Below, piece by piece: positions 44,388 to 53,776 of a stretch of 64,000 nt of DNA (position 1 is its first letter; the number at the start of each line of letters is the position of its first letter). The stretch covers positions 5,023,001 through 5,087,000 of the forward strand of contig NZ_CP117416.1 of NCBI RefSeq assembly GCF_028606985.1, read 5' to 3'. The notes under the pieces were generated by a model that saw only the letters and a list, made by a program, of their open reading frames with translations, was not told where the DNA came from and did not search any database. The stretch is from Paenibacillus kyungheensis. GTDB lineage: Bacteria > Bacillota > Bacilli > Paenibacillales > Paenibacillaceae. A program made the position numbers and the translations under genes.

Positions 44388-45373
44388 AGCTTTTTTTGAA
44401 AGAACATGCGCTGTTAATCGTTATTCAGATTATTCAATTTAGTGCCGTTATGAGCATTTATTGGTTAGATGGATACCGGAATGTTGGCCCTGCTCTGTAT
44501 TCGATTATGTTAGGGCTGTTTTTCTTAGGTGGATATTTATGTTATCAGTATTACAGCCGTCGTCATTATTATCGGCGCTTACAGGAGCCTCTACTCTCAT
44601 TAGATGATTCGGTTCAGCAGTTAGATCAAGCTCCTGTCTCAGAAGCATTAGAACAATTGCTACGCCAGCAGTATCGATACTACCAACAACGTCTTGCTAC
44701 GATTAATCAACAACAGCAAGAGCATTTAACATTTATGAATCAATGGGTACATCAGATGAAGACACCTTTATCTGTGATCGAATTAACAGTACAAGATGTG
44801 GATGAACCTGAATTTGCAAGTATTCGTGAAGAACTGGAACGGATGAGTTCAGGGCTGAATACGATTTTATATATGGCACGTTTAAGAACATTTGAACAGG
44901 ATTTTCATATTCGCTCGATCTCGTTATCTGAAGTAATCCGCGAAGTGGTGCAAGAACATAAGCGTCTCTTTATTCGCAATCAAGTGTATCCTGATGTGAA
45001 GATCAAAGACGGTGATCTCTGGACAGAATCGGATCAGAAATGGCTCTTTTTTATGGTCTCTCAACTGGTCGTCAATGCGGTCAAATACTCGGCACACACC
45101 AACAATAAAGTGATTCTTTCTTCATATATTGTAGGTCATCAAGCGGTGATCGAAGTACAAGATTATGGTGTAGGGATTCCAGCTTCGGATATAAAGCGTG
45201 TATTTGAACCTTTTTTCACCGGCGAAAATGGTCGGCATTTCCGCGAATCAACAGGTATGGGCTTATACCTAACACACGAAGCAGCTCAGCGACTAGATCA
45301 TCAGTTGGAGCTAGAATCTACGGTAAATCAAGGTACAACAGTACGTATTCTTTTCCCATCATATCAGCGTTAA
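44384..45373 (+). CDS. Intramembrane-sensing histidine kinase (BceS/YxdK-like)
   Basis: A 329-residue kinase. Two transmembrane helices (about 9-27 and 36-55) enclose only a few extracellular residues, the mark of Bce-type kinases that receive the signal from their ABC transporter instead of a sensor domain. Phosphoacceptor His123 in QWVHQMKTPLS; ATPase motifs N box (LVVNAVKYS), G1 (DYGVGIP) and G2 (STGMGLYL). Overlaps the response regulator gene by four bases. Confidence 0.92.
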   Translation: MKLFLKEHALLIVIQIIQFSAVMSIYWLDGYRNVGPALYSIMLGLFFLGGYLCYQYYSRRHYYRRLQEPLLSLDDSVQQLDQAPVSEALEQLLRQQYRYYQQRLATINQQQQEHLTFMNQWVHQMKTPLSVIELTVQDVDEPEFASIREELERMSSGLNTILYMARLRTFEQDFHIRSISLSEVIREVVQEHKRLFIRNQVYPDVKIKDGDLWTESDQKWLFFMVSQLVVNAVKYSAHTNNKVILSSYIVGHQAVIEVQDYGVGIPASDIKRVFEPFFTGENGRHFRESTGMGLYLTHEAAQRLDHQLELESTVNQGTTVRILFPSYQR

Positions 45374-45380
45374 TGCTATC

Positions 45381-45419
45381 TTACAGCGCTGTAAGGTGAT
45401 TGAAAGAGAAATCGATAGT
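45381..45419 (+). promoter_or_regulatory. YxdJ/BceR-type promoter of ABC transporter genes
   Basis: TTACA-GCGC-TGTAA (45381-45394) followed, at exactly the same distance as upstream of yxeA, by AAATCGATAGT with GATAGT (45414-45419) as a likely -10. Eight bases after the kinase stop codon. Confidence 0.78.
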
Positions 45420-45479
45420 TCCTTTAATCGGTTCTATCTATACTAAACGTATCGAATCAATCACCGAGGGGGATAAGAC

Positions 45480-46244
45480 ATGTTACACGTTAATCAGGTT
45501 AGCAAAATATACGAGGGCAAAGTCACTTATCAAGCGTTATCCAATATTCAATTTACGATCGAAGATGGTGAGTTTGTCGGTATTATGGGGCCTTCAGGTA
45601 GCGGTAAAACAACACTGCTTAATATGATTGCCACTATTGATGAACCAACCACTGGAGAAATTTTGATCAATAATCAGAATATCAATCTTTTGAAAAAAAA
45701 TGATCTTGCTACATTTCGGCGACGTGAACTTGGATTTGTTTTTCAAGACTTCAATCTTCTGCATACACTGACGGTCGAAGAAAATATTGTACTTCCTTTG
45801 ACACTGGATGGGGTAAAAGTCAGTGAAATGAAAGAAAAAGCGGCTGTTATCGCTGATAAGCTAGGTATCACAGGAATTATGAATAAGCGCACTTATGAAA
45901 TTTCTGGTGGACAAGCACAACGTGCCGCTATAGCGCGTGCAATGATTCATACGCCACATCTTTTATTAGCGGATGAGCCGACAGGTAATCTGGATTCCAA
46001 GTCTGCTCGTGATGTGATGGAACTACTGGAAACGATCAATCAAGAACAACAGACAACAATGATGCTTGTCACTCATGATCCGCTTGCTGCTAGTTATTGT
46101 CAGCGTGTGATCTTTATACGCGATGGCAAATTGTATACCGAAATTCATCGCGGGGAACACCGTCAGACGTTTTTCCAAAAGATTATCGATACGTTATCAC
46201 TGCTAGGGGGTCACGCTAATGACATTTCGTCAATTCGCGTATAA
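45480..46244 (+). CDS. ABC transporter ATPase (BceA/YxdL-like)
   Basis: A 254-residue ATPase of the MacB/LolD type. Walker A GPSGSGKT at 37-44, Q-loop FVFQDFNLL, signature SGGQAQRAA, Walker B LLLADEPTGNLD, and switch His in LVTHDP. It powers the BceB-like permease encoded next, with which it overlaps by 26 bases. Such pairs free lipid II-cycle targets from peptide antibiotics and drive signalling to the kinase. Ribosome binding site GAGGGGG. Confidence 0.93.
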   Translation: MLHVNQVSKIYEGKVTYQALSNIQFTIEDGEFVGIMGPSGSGKTTLLNMIATIDEPTTGEILINNQNINLLKKNDLATFRRRELGFVFQDFNLLHTLTVEENIVLPLTLDGVKVSEMKEKAAVIADKLGITGIMNKRTYEISGGQAQRAAIARAMIHTPHLLLADEPTGNLDSKSARDVMELLETINQEQQTTMMLVTHDPLAASYCQRVIFIRDGKLYTEIHRGEHRQTFFQKIIDTLSLLGGHANDISSIRV

Positions 46245-48111
46245 CAATATCGCCCGTAATAAGCGGTTGTATGCCGCTTATTTTCTAAGTAGTATGTTTA
46301 CAGTTATGGTCTTTTTTACGTTTTCGATTTTTGCTTATCATCCAGCGCTCAATCAAGGTACGCTAAATCATGATGCTGCTACTGGACTATCTGCTTCCAA
46401 ATGGGTCATTTATGTATTTTCGTTCTTTTTCGTGCTTTATTCGATGAGTTCATTTCTACGTTCCAGACAAAAAGAATTTGGATTATTAATGATGCAGGGA
46501 ATGTCTGTAGGGCAACTACGCAAGATGGTATTTTTGGAAAATATGATGATCGGATTTGCCTCGACACTGGGCGGTATTGGACTTGGACTTGTATTTGCTA
46601 AAGTCATTTTGCTCATAGGTGAACGGATGCTTATTCTGGAGGAATCTCTTTCTTTTTATATCCCTTTGCAAGCAATGATCGTAACGTTTATTTCATTTAT
46701 GATCCTGTTTATGTTGATTTCGTTATTTATTACGTTTGTGCTACGTAATCGGCAATTAATCACTTTAATCAAAAGTAATCAGACTTCCAAAGGTGATCCT
46801 AAATCATCCATCTGGTTATCAATGATAGTCGTTTTATTGATCGGGATTAGCTACTTTGTCTCCTTAACTGCTTCCGGAGAAGAAGCGATCTATTTACTAT
46901 TCCCGGTTATTATTATGGTCAGTATTGGAACCTATTTATTATTTACACAATTAAGTGTCTATATTATTCACCGCTTAAAAGCACGTAAATCATTATTTTG
47001 GTATAAAACAAATATGTTGTTATTTTCGGATCTAGCCCATCGCATGAAAGATAATGCTCGTACCTTTTTTCTTGTCGCTATTGTATCAACTGTTTCTTTT
47101 TGCGCGATCGGTTCATTGTATGGTCTTCAGTCTGTATTAATGTCGAATACCGTTTCATCTAGTGCTTATCCGATGACTTATTTTTCTACAGAAAAAGATA
47201 CAGCACGAGCACAACATATTCAAGATATTAATGACGCATTAAATACACATCATATTGATATGACTCCTGCTGAATTACATCTATTGCGTTATAAAATCAA
47301 TGATTCTAAAGACACCGTCACAATTGTCAGTCTTGCTGATTATAATCGATTGGCTACTTTGCTAGATGAACCTACTCTTACTTTACCGAATCAACAAGCA
47401 GTCATTCGCAAAACATCTACGATTGGAGATCAATCGAAAAACGATGTGTTACACGGGCAGATTACGTTAGAAAAAGGATTGTCTATTCAAATAGCCAATC
47501 AATCAGCTATGTCTCAAGTCATTCCAATGGTTAGAGATTATATCGTTGTACCGGATACTTTTTATCAAAAGCTTCAACATCCGTATGCTACCAATCAGAT
47601 TAATGTATGGAATGGATCTGTAGAGCAATCGACTGCTATACAAGTTGCTTCAGACATTCAGCAGTCTGTTAAGCCTTATGAAGCTGATTATCAATTTTTC
47701 GCTAAAGACTATGAAATCTATATTCAAAAGAAACAATTTGGTTTGCCTCTGTTTATTAGTTTGTTTATCGGGATTGTCTTTTTTGTCTCGGCAGGAAGCT
47801 TCTTATACTTCCGTCTATACAGCGATCTGGATGAAGACAAACAGAAATTCAAAGCTATTTCCAAATTAGGATTAACAACCAAAGAGTTACACAAAGTACT
47901 CAACTGGCAGATTGCATTACTGTTTTTCGCTCCGATCGTCGTGGCTTTGGTTCATGGAGCTGTAGCGTTAACAACATTATCGAATATGTTTAACTTTTCG
48001 CTTGTAAAAGAATCCAGTATGGTGTTAGGCATATTTTTATTGATACAGATTATTTACTTCTTTATTGTGCGACACTTTTATATCGGGCAAGTGAAATCGG
48101 CTTTGCGCTAA
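46219..48111 (+). CDS. BceB/YxdM-type ABC transporter permease
   Basis: A 630-residue permease with ten predicted helices, two FtsX-like blocks (about 60-185 and 510-625) and a large extracellular domain between TM7 and TM8 (about 310-500), the diagnostic BceB layout. The extracellular domain determines which antimicrobial peptide is recognised; it cannot be read from sequence. Works with the ATPase, kinase and regulator encoded just before it. A terminator follows at 48121-48176. Confidence 0.92.
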   Translation: MTFRQFAYNNIARNKRLYAAYFLSSMFTVMVFFTFSIFAYHPALNQGTLNHDAATGLSASKWVIYVFSFFFVLYSMSSFLRSRQKEFGLLMMQGMSVGQLRKMVFLENMMIGFASTLGGIGLGLVFAKVILLIGERMLILEESLSFYIPLQAMIVTFISFMILFMLISLFITFVLRNRQLITLIKSNQTSKGDPKSSIWLSMIVVLLIGISYFVSLTASGEEAIYLLFPVIIMVSIGTYLLFTQLSVYIIHRLKARKSLFWYKTNMLLFSDLAHRMKDNARTFFLVAIVSTVSFCAIGSLYGLQSVLMSNTVSSSAYPMTYFSTEKDTARAQHIQDINDALNTHHIDMTPAELHLLRYKINDSKDTVTIVSLADYNRLATLLDEPTLTLPNQQAVIRKTSTIGDQSKNDVLHGQITLEKGLSIQIANQSAMSQVIPMVRDYIVVPDTFYQKLQHPYATNQINVWNGSVEQSTAIQVASDIQQSVKPYEADYQFFAKDYEIYIQKKQFGLPLFISLFIGIVFFVSAGSFLYFRLYSDLDEDKQKFKAISKLGLTTKELHKVLNWQIALLFFAPIVVALVHGAVALTTLSNMFNFSLVKESSMVLGIFLLIQIIYFFIVRHFYIGQVKSALR

Positions 48112-48120
48112 TAAATCATA

Positions 48121-48176
48121 AAAAAGCATCCTGTTTATCTACAAATCTCTGTAGTATAAATAGGATGCTTTTGGCT
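48121..48176 (+). terminator. Intrinsic terminator of bce-like operon
   Basis: Stem AAAAGCATCC-TTTAT-TACA / TGTA-ATAAA-GGATGCTTTT, between convergent genes; probably used from both sides. Confidence 0.8.
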
Positions 48177-48213
48177 TTTGTTTATCTGTTATTCCAGTTC
48201 TGATCTAGCATGA

Positions 48214-49185
48214 TTATGGAGTGACTACACCTGTTCCACCATATTGAGCAATCGTTGATTGTAATGTACTTCCACTGTCCAGATTGTAGGTGTAAGGTAC
48301 ACTGGTTAAGCTTCCAACTTGTCCAATCGTATTATTTCCACTGCTTACATACACATTGTTACGCTCTACTACATATCCATCGATTCCTTTTGTTTTGGTC
48401 GTCATAATCGGAGTTTTGACATTGTTAAAGTAATTCCCTTCTACAAGAACCTGAGCTCCGATACGTGAATTGACGCCTGTTTCTGCATTTTCATAATAGT
48501 TGTTGTAGATATGCCCTGTTCCAAAGCGTAAAGAAGGTAAGCGAGAATTGGTATTTACAAATGAATTATGATGATACGTCACATGGAACTTACCTGTATC
48601 TTCGCTAGCATTGTTATCACTATGCCCTACAAGTGATGTTTTGAAATGATCATGGAATTTGTTCCAGGAAGCAGTAACGTAATCTGATCCATGAGAAATA
48701 TCAAGTAATCCATCATAATAATCTTTGTCATGAGACAGGTCACTCGATAGATCATTATGATCTACCCATACATGATTAGAAGCTTGTACTGTGATGGCAT
48801 CGGTTCCGGTTGCTTTGGAAATATTTAAGTTTTGGATAATGACATTACTGGAGTTTTTAACACGTAATCCGCCACCGGTTAAGCCTGAATTTTTGCCTAC
48901 ACCTACTACTGTTTTATTAGACGTGATATCGACTTGTCCGCTTAGATTAATCGTACCGTTGACTTTGATAATATATTTACCTGATGCAGTACCGTAATTT
49001 TTTAACGAAGCTAGATCACTAACTGTAACGGTTGTTCCTCCTGCACCACCTGTTGTCGATCCGCTGACTGTGGCATATCCTTTTATCGCAAAGTCAGGTG
49101 CTGCTGAAGCAGGTGCTATTAAAGCTAAAGAAGTGACAACGCCCAGACAAAGTGCCATGATCGATTTCTTGTTCAATACTTTCAT
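48214..49185 (-). CDS. Secreted pectate lyase (PL1)
   Basis: A 323-residue extracellular enzyme. Signal peptide 1-28 (cleavage after ASA), then a right-handed beta-helix of polysaccharide lyase family 1: VVGVGKNSGLTGGGLRVKNS, the VWVDHNDLSS motif (vWiDH), DGLLDISHGSDYVTASWNKF with Ca2+-ligand aspartates, and SRLPSLRFGTGHIYNN carrying the catalytic Arg region. It cleaves polygalacturonate by beta-elimination, leaving unsaturated ends. A perfect cre/LacI-type operator lies 130 bases upstream. It partners functionally with the GPH-GH105 genes at 31.9-34.8 kb. Confidence 0.94.
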   Translation of the reverse strand: MKVLNKKSIMALCLGVVTSLALIAPASAAPDFAIKGYATVSGSTTGGAGGTTVTVSDLASLKNYGTASGKYIIKVNGTINLSGQVDITSNKTVVGVGKNSGLTGGGLRVKNSSNVIIQNLNISKATGTDAITVQASNHVWVDHNDLSSDLSHDKDYYDGLLDISHGSDYVTASWNKFHDHFKTSLVGHSDNNASEDTGKFHVTYHHNSFVNTNSRLPSLRFGTGHIYNNYYENAETGVNSRIGAQVLVEGNYFNNVKTPIMTTKTKGIDGYVVERNNVYVSSGNNTIGQVGSLTSVPYTYNLDSGSTLQSTIAQYGGTGVVTP

Positions 49186-49314
49186 TAACTATTTTCCACC
49201 TTTCAAATGTGAGATAACAACCTGGCATCAGCATAAGTTTATTTGTAAATAATTACCATATAAAAATAAAGAATATGATAATAATGAAATATAAATATAG
49301 AATTATCCCTTTAA

Positions 49315-49328
49315 TGTTAACGTTTACA
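49315..49328. promoter_or_regulatory. cre/LacI-type operator upstream of pectate lyase
   Basis: TGTTAACGTTTACA; its reverse strand TGTAAACGTTAACA matches TGWAARCGYTWNCW at every position. Differs in one base from the palindrome at 31823-31836. Confidence 0.75.
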
Positions 49329-49352
49329 TTTTGAAAGTAGTAAGAAAACGAA

Positions 49353-49400
49353 CAAAAAAAGAAGAAGATCCTCTTATCCTAACAGAGTATCTTCTTCCCT
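49353..49400 (-). terminator. Intrinsic terminator of phosphoesterase gene
   Basis: Minus strand: GAAGAAGATACTC / GAGGATCTTCTTC, then T7. Confidence 0.82.
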
Positions 49401-49448
49401 TTGATATAGAACTAAATTGAAATATCACTACTGATTACTGATATTACA

Positions 49449-50555
49449 TTACGATTCACTTTGTGGTTGAAATGAAATATTGATTTCGACGATCTCTGAA
49501 CGTGTTCCTATGCGCATCGGTGTTCCCCAGAATCCATAACCTGACGATACGATCGAATGCAGTTGCCCTTTTTGCAAATAGCCCCAATCATTCTCATAGA
49601 TACGCTTCGTGATCAAATACGCTGGAGCCACCTGTCCACGATGCGTGTGACCGGAGACAACAAGATCGGTTCCTAATTTCTGCTCAGCATCTAATTCATA
49701 CGGTTGATGATCCATCACAATAATCGGCTTCGAATGATCGACCGATTCTAATAACTTCGCTAATTCTGCACGTGGACGATCACTGTAATCTTGACGACCA
49801 ACCAGTGTAATCCCATTATCCAGAACTGTCGATTCATCATAAAGTATATTGAGATCACTATCATCTAACACTTGAATCAAATTAATCCCTTTTTCAAAAC
49901 GATCATGGTTCCCAAGAGACGTGTATACAGGGGCTTCGATCCCTTTCAAAATCTGCGGAATATTTGTTTTCACAAAGTATGGCAGATTATCATCGATCAC
50001 ATCACCTGGAAATAGCACCAGATCAGGCTTTAATTCGTTGATCATTTTCACCATTCGTCTAGCATGCGATTCATTGGACAAAACACCAAAGTGAGTATCC
50101 GATACCATAATCACTTTCATATCCTGCTTGCCTGTAACTGGCTTATCAATCGTAATATCATAATTACGTACCACCGGACTGTACGCATTGAACATACCTA
50201 TACACGCTACAATCACAAATACAAACAGTGTAGTCCATCCCGCCCAGACAATCACTAAATGTTGAGATAAAGAGGTAAAACGAGTAATAAGTACACCTAG
50301 ATTCATAATCGGTAACCATAAGACTAAAATATATAACACCATAAACCAGACAGCACTAATGATCTTAATTGTTATACTTTCACGTACCCAGAAGTTCAAA
50401 AAGAATGAATAGGCTAAAACAATCAGCACCGCAACAAAGATGTATCTCACAAAATGATGATCTGGCAAAATCTGTCCAAACCATACCCAACCATTCCATC
50501 CCATATACAGCAAGATCAAATTATAAACAATAAAAATAATGATTCCTATTAACAA
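49449..50555 (-). CDS. Membrane-bound metallophosphoesterase
   Basis: A 368-residue protein with five N-terminal transmembrane helices (residues 1-135) and a calcineurin-like phosphoesterase domain (about 148-355). Metal-binding motifs in order: VSDTHFG, GDVIDD, LGNHDRFE, and GHTHRG. It is of the YkuE/YaeI general type; substrates of relatives include lipid-linked or nucleotide phosphates. Start is a TTG behind GGAG at nine bases. Single gene with its own terminator. Confidence 0.9.
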   Translation of the reverse strand: MLIGIIIFIVYNLILLYMGWNGWVWFGQILPDHHFVRYIFVAVLIVLAYSFFLNFWVRESITIKIISAVWFMVLYILVLWLPIMNLGVLITRFTSLSQHLVIVWAGWTTLFVFVIVACIGMFNAYSPVVRNYDITIDKPVTGKQDMKVIMVSDTHFGVLSNESHARRMVKMINELKPDLVLFPGDVIDDNLPYFVKTNIPQILKGIEAPVYTSLGNHDRFEKGINLIQVLDDSDLNILYDESTVLDNGITLVGRQDYSDRPRAELAKLLESVDHSKPIIVMDHQPYELDAEQKLGTDLVVSGHTHRGQVAPAYLITKRIYENDWGYLQKGQLHSIVSSGYGFWGTPMRIGTRSEIVEINISFQPQSES

Positions 50556-50749
50556 ATAAGTTGACTCCTATCTCTGTTGTATAATGATTACTTTTTGCTT
50601 GTAACTATCTCTATATAAGTATATACGATATACAATCATGTACCAAATGATAAAAATAGTATAAAACTATTCTTACGTAAAAAATACGCAAATACATAAC
50701 TAAATAGATTTGATTTTACTACCCACTTAGCTATAGGAGGTTATCATCT

Positions 50750-51239
50750 GTGTCTGAATTACTCGATCCCAAAAATGTTTTTTTATTTAAACGTATTTTT
50801 GGTAGTGAAAAGAACAAAGATGTATTGCTTAGGCAGTCCATTAGTGAATTGGTTATTATTTCTTAAAGGTACTGATCCATCACACTGGGAGGTGCTATCT
50901 ATGAATGAACCTGAATTAAAAAAAGCGATGACTACGCTCGAATTCCTAAGTCAAGATCGCGAAGCTCGTATGCGTTACGAAGCGCGCCAGAAATTCCTGC
51001 ATGATGAAGCTTCACTTGTCGATTCTGCGATGGCAGAAGGCGAACGCCGTGGCGTTGAAGCAGGTTTTCAAAAAGGAATCGAACAAGGTATAGAAAAAGG
51101 CTTAGAGCAAGGCATTCAGCAGGGGAAACATCAAGCACTGTTAGACATGGCTCGTAATATGCTTTCTCTTGGATTAGATATTGAAGTGATTGCCAAAGCA
51201 ACTGGTTTATCTCAAGAAGCTATTCGTTCTCTATCCTGA
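50750..51239 (+). pseudogene. Decayed Rpn-family recombination-promoting nuclease
   Basis: Remnant of an Rpn/PD-(D/E)XK transposase-like gene (normally about 300 codons). GTG 50750 after ATAGGAGG opens a typical Rpn start, SELLDPKN-x3-LFKRIFGSEKN, which runs into a stop at 50864. The next recognisable piece, in another frame, begins at about 50841 with NWLLFLKGTD and continues SMNEPELKKAMTTLEFLSQD, ARMRYEARQKFLHDEAS and the Rpn C-terminal helix of repeated EQGIEKGLEQGIQQGK, to 51239. The whole nuclease core between is gone, and the ends are out of frame. A C-terminal peptide could still be made but not an active nuclease. Confidence 0.85.
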
Positions 51240-51296
51240 GTCTAGAATTCAATCAGCATTGTCCTCTATGATGTTGCTTCAGATTCGTAATACAAG

Positions 51297-51331
51297 TAAG
51301 AGCCTATCATCGCGATAGGCTCCTTTTTTAA
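51297..51331 (+). terminator. Intrinsic terminator of the rpn remnant
   Basis: Stem GAGCCTATC / GATAGGCTC followed by T6. Confidence 0.86.
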
Positions 51332-51418
51332 CTTTATATTAGCTTTGAAGCTACAAATAATTGTACGATTATCTTACGTATTCATAATTACTCGCATGCA
51401 ATATGCTAGGCTTTAACT

Positions 51419-52864
51419 TTATTTCAACGCTTTGTGCACTTTGAGTAATTTGCCTTTGACAGTAGTATCCTTCATCACTTTCAAAACATGAGGACCTTTG
51501 CCATTCAGAATCTCAACGTAAGTCACGTTATCCTGAATCGTAATAATTCCAATGTCTTCAGCCGTTACGCCTTCGATCCGAGCAATCGTGCCTACAAAAT
51601 CGACTGCACGTAATTTTTTCTTTTTGCCACCATTAAAATACAACTTCATGATTTCTTTGTTCAATTGCTCACTTTTGGCAGGTTTGCGTTCTGCACGAAT
51701 TCCCATTTTACCCTCAAATGCTTCACGCGCACGATCCACCTCTGTCGCTTCAGGTGCTTCTTTGTGCGGAATCGCAAATCCGATATAGTCTTGAATTTCA
51801 CGCAAAAATTTATCTTCAAATGGAGTGACAAATGTGATCGCTAGACCGCTTTTACCTGCACGCCCTGTTCGTCCTGTACGGTGCACATAGCTTTCTTTTT
51901 CCAGCGGTAGATCATAGTTAATCACATGTGTAATATTGTCGATATCGATTCCGCGAGCAGCCACGTCGGTTGCTACTAAATAACGGAATTGTCCACGTTT
52001 GAAATCTTCCATTACAGCAAAACGATCTTCTTGCAACATCCCGCCATGAATCTTCGCACAGGTATAATCGTTCGCTGTTAATCGTTCACTCACCATATTT
52101 ACATTATCTTGAGTACGGCAGAAAATAATACAGCTATCTGGATTCTCAACAACCGTAATATCTTGCAACAGATTAAATTTATCTGCATCTTTCACTTCGT
52201 ATAATGCATGCTCTATCGTTGCCGTCGTAAGCCCTGTCGCTTGAATCTCAATATGCTCCGGCTGACGCATATGACGGTGGCAAAGACGTTCGATATCTTG
52301 TGGTAATGTGGCAGAAAATAGCAATGTAGTGCGGTCTTTCGGCAATGCTTTGATAATATTTTCAACCTGTTCTATAAAGCCCATATTTAACATTTCATCG
52401 GCTTCATCAATAATCAGAAATTCTATTTTGTCCAAAGCCAGTGTACCGCGCTGAATATGATCCAATACACGTCCAGGTGTACCGACTACAACATGACTTT
52501 TTTGCTTCAATTCGAGTGTCTGCTTGGCATAAGGTTGTTTTCCATAGACTGCGGTTGCTTTGATGCGCTTAAAGCGTCCGATATTAGTAATATCTTCTTT
52601 TACCTGTGCAGCCAGCTCACGTGTCGGGGTGAGGACTAACGCTTGTGGTTTGTTCTCATTCCAGTCTACTAACTCGCACAACGGAATACCGAATGCAGCC
52701 GTTTTACCGCTACCTGTCTGCGATTTAACGACTAGATCTTGACGTTCCAACGCCACAGGAACCACTTTTTGCTGTACTTCTGTAGGCTGGGTGTAGCCCA
52801 GTTGTTGCAATGCTTTTAAAATATCTTCACTTAATCCATACTCTTGAAAATTAGACTGACTCAT
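51419..52864 (-). CDS. dbpA: DEAD-box RNA helicase DbpA/YxiN
   Basis: A 481-residue helicase, the length of B. subtilis YxiN (479). Q motif and [13 protein letters not shown], Walker [23 protein letters not shown] box [12 protein letters not shown] in LFSATLP, and motif [17 protein letters not shown]. The C-terminal ~75 residues ([20 protein letters not shown]) are the DbpA RNA-binding domain that directs these helicases to 23S rRNA hairpin 92 during large-subunit assembly. ATG 52864 follows GAGG; the ten-residue extension to 52894 is not expected to be translated. Confidence 0.94.
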   Translation of the reverse strand: MSQSNFQEYGLSEDILKALQQLGYTQPTEVQQKVVPVALERQDLVVKSQTGSGKTAAFGIPLCELVDWNENKPQALVLTPTRELAAQVKEDITNIGRFKRIKATAVYGKQPYAKQTLELKQKSHVVVGTPGRVLDHIQRGTLALDKIEFLIIDEADEMLNMGFIEQVENIIKALPKDRTTLLFSATLPQDIERLCHRHMRQPEHIEIQATGLTTATIEHALYEVKDADKFNLLQDITVVENPDSCIIFCRTQDNVNMVSERLTANDYTCAKIHGGMLQEDRFAVMEDFKRGQFRYLVATDVAARGIDIDNITHVINYDLPLEKESYVHRTGRTGRAGKSGLAITFVTPFEDKFLREIQDYIGFAIPHKEAPEATEVDRAREAFEGKMGIRAERKPAKSEQLNKEIMKLYFNGGKKKKLRAVDFVGTIARIEGVTAEDIGIITIQDNVTYVEILNGKGPHVLKVMKDTTVKGKLLKVHKALK

Positions 52865-53054
52865 GAAATACCTCTTCTTTTTATAAATTAACATGCTCTT
52901 TCATTTCACTAAGCATGCTGAATAATGAACATAAAATCGCTTCAACAATAGCACAAATAGATCGCTTGCTTGATCGTATACATTTTTACTCACTCTATTC
53001 AGTATACGCTATATTGACAGTTAACATCTGAGAAAATAGCAAAAAAGACGTAGC

Positions 53055-53633
53055 TTACTGCTCAAATTCAATAATTTTTATATTTCGTAAAAGTTCTTCT
53101 AGTTCATGTGTGACTTTATCCCAGATCACAGTCGCTTCTTGAACCAATACCTGTTCACGTTGATCCTGATGATGCTCTATTTGGACGGATGTACATAGTA
53201 TTAATGTTCTGTTTGCAAAAGAGCGTAACAGGTCTGCAACTGTAGACATACGATCTGACAAATTAGACAAATCTAATCGTTTAAAGTAATATTCCATTTC
53301 CTCGGATAATTTACTGCGTATCTTGGTCGTATCTGTTCTAGATAAATCTGCATCCTGAAAAGCTAATTCGATCGCTGTCGTCATCATATATCTTGCTTCA
53401 TACATATTCAAATTGTAGTGTCTTTGCTGGATATGTAGTAAAACTGCTACTTGCAACGCAGTCAGACGGAACCAATACAGCTCTGCATATACTGAATCCA
53501 ATTCCCTTTTAGAAAATAATACAGAAGATGTATTACAGATATGTAGTGATTCTATTTGAGGCCAACGAATAATTGTTCGAGCAACTTGCCGTATCGCTTT
53601 GCCCAAATGTATACGACTTGGTGGTTGATCCAT
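53055..53633 (-). CDS. Hypothetical helical protein
   Basis: A 192-residue soluble, largely helical protein (IHLGKAIRQVARTIIRW; LRNIKIIEFEQ) with no recognised domain and no signal peptide. The start at ATG 53633 is behind GAAGGAGATG; an in-frame ATG at 53696 lacks a site. It lies behind the terminator of the discoidin-domain gene, apparently as a separate unit. I cannot suggest a function. Confidence 0.6.
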   Translation of the reverse strand: MDQPPSRIHLGKAIRQVARTIIRWPQIESLHICNTSSVLFSKRELDSVYAELYWFRLTALQVAVLLHIQQRHYNLNMYEARYMMTTAIELAFQDADLSRTDTTKIRSKLSEEMEYYFKRLDLSNLSDRMSTVADLLRSFANRTLILCTSVQIEHHQDQREQVLVQEATVIWDKVTHELEELLRNIKIIEFEQ

Positions 53634-53704
53634 AGTAAGCACATCTCCTTCCAGTAAGTAAATTAGAGGTAACCTACACCTCCTTACCCATTTCACTGTA
53701 AAAG

Positions 53705-53756
53705 AAAAAGGTAGTCATTATATTCCTTTGCAGGAGTACAATAACTACCTTTAATA
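53705..53756 (-). terminator. Intrinsic terminator of discoidin/Fn3 gene
   Basis: Minus strand: AAAGGTAGTTATTGTACTCC / GGAATATAATGACTACCTTT, then T-rich. Confidence 0.82.
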
Positions 53757-53776
53757 CTCATTTACTTTATTGCATT

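Noticed and set aside
51080-51140. Short tandem repeat in the rpn remnant as a CRISPR or satellite
   Set aside because: It encodes the normal EQGxEKG helical repeat of Rpn tails; units are codon-level repeats, not spaced direct repeats.
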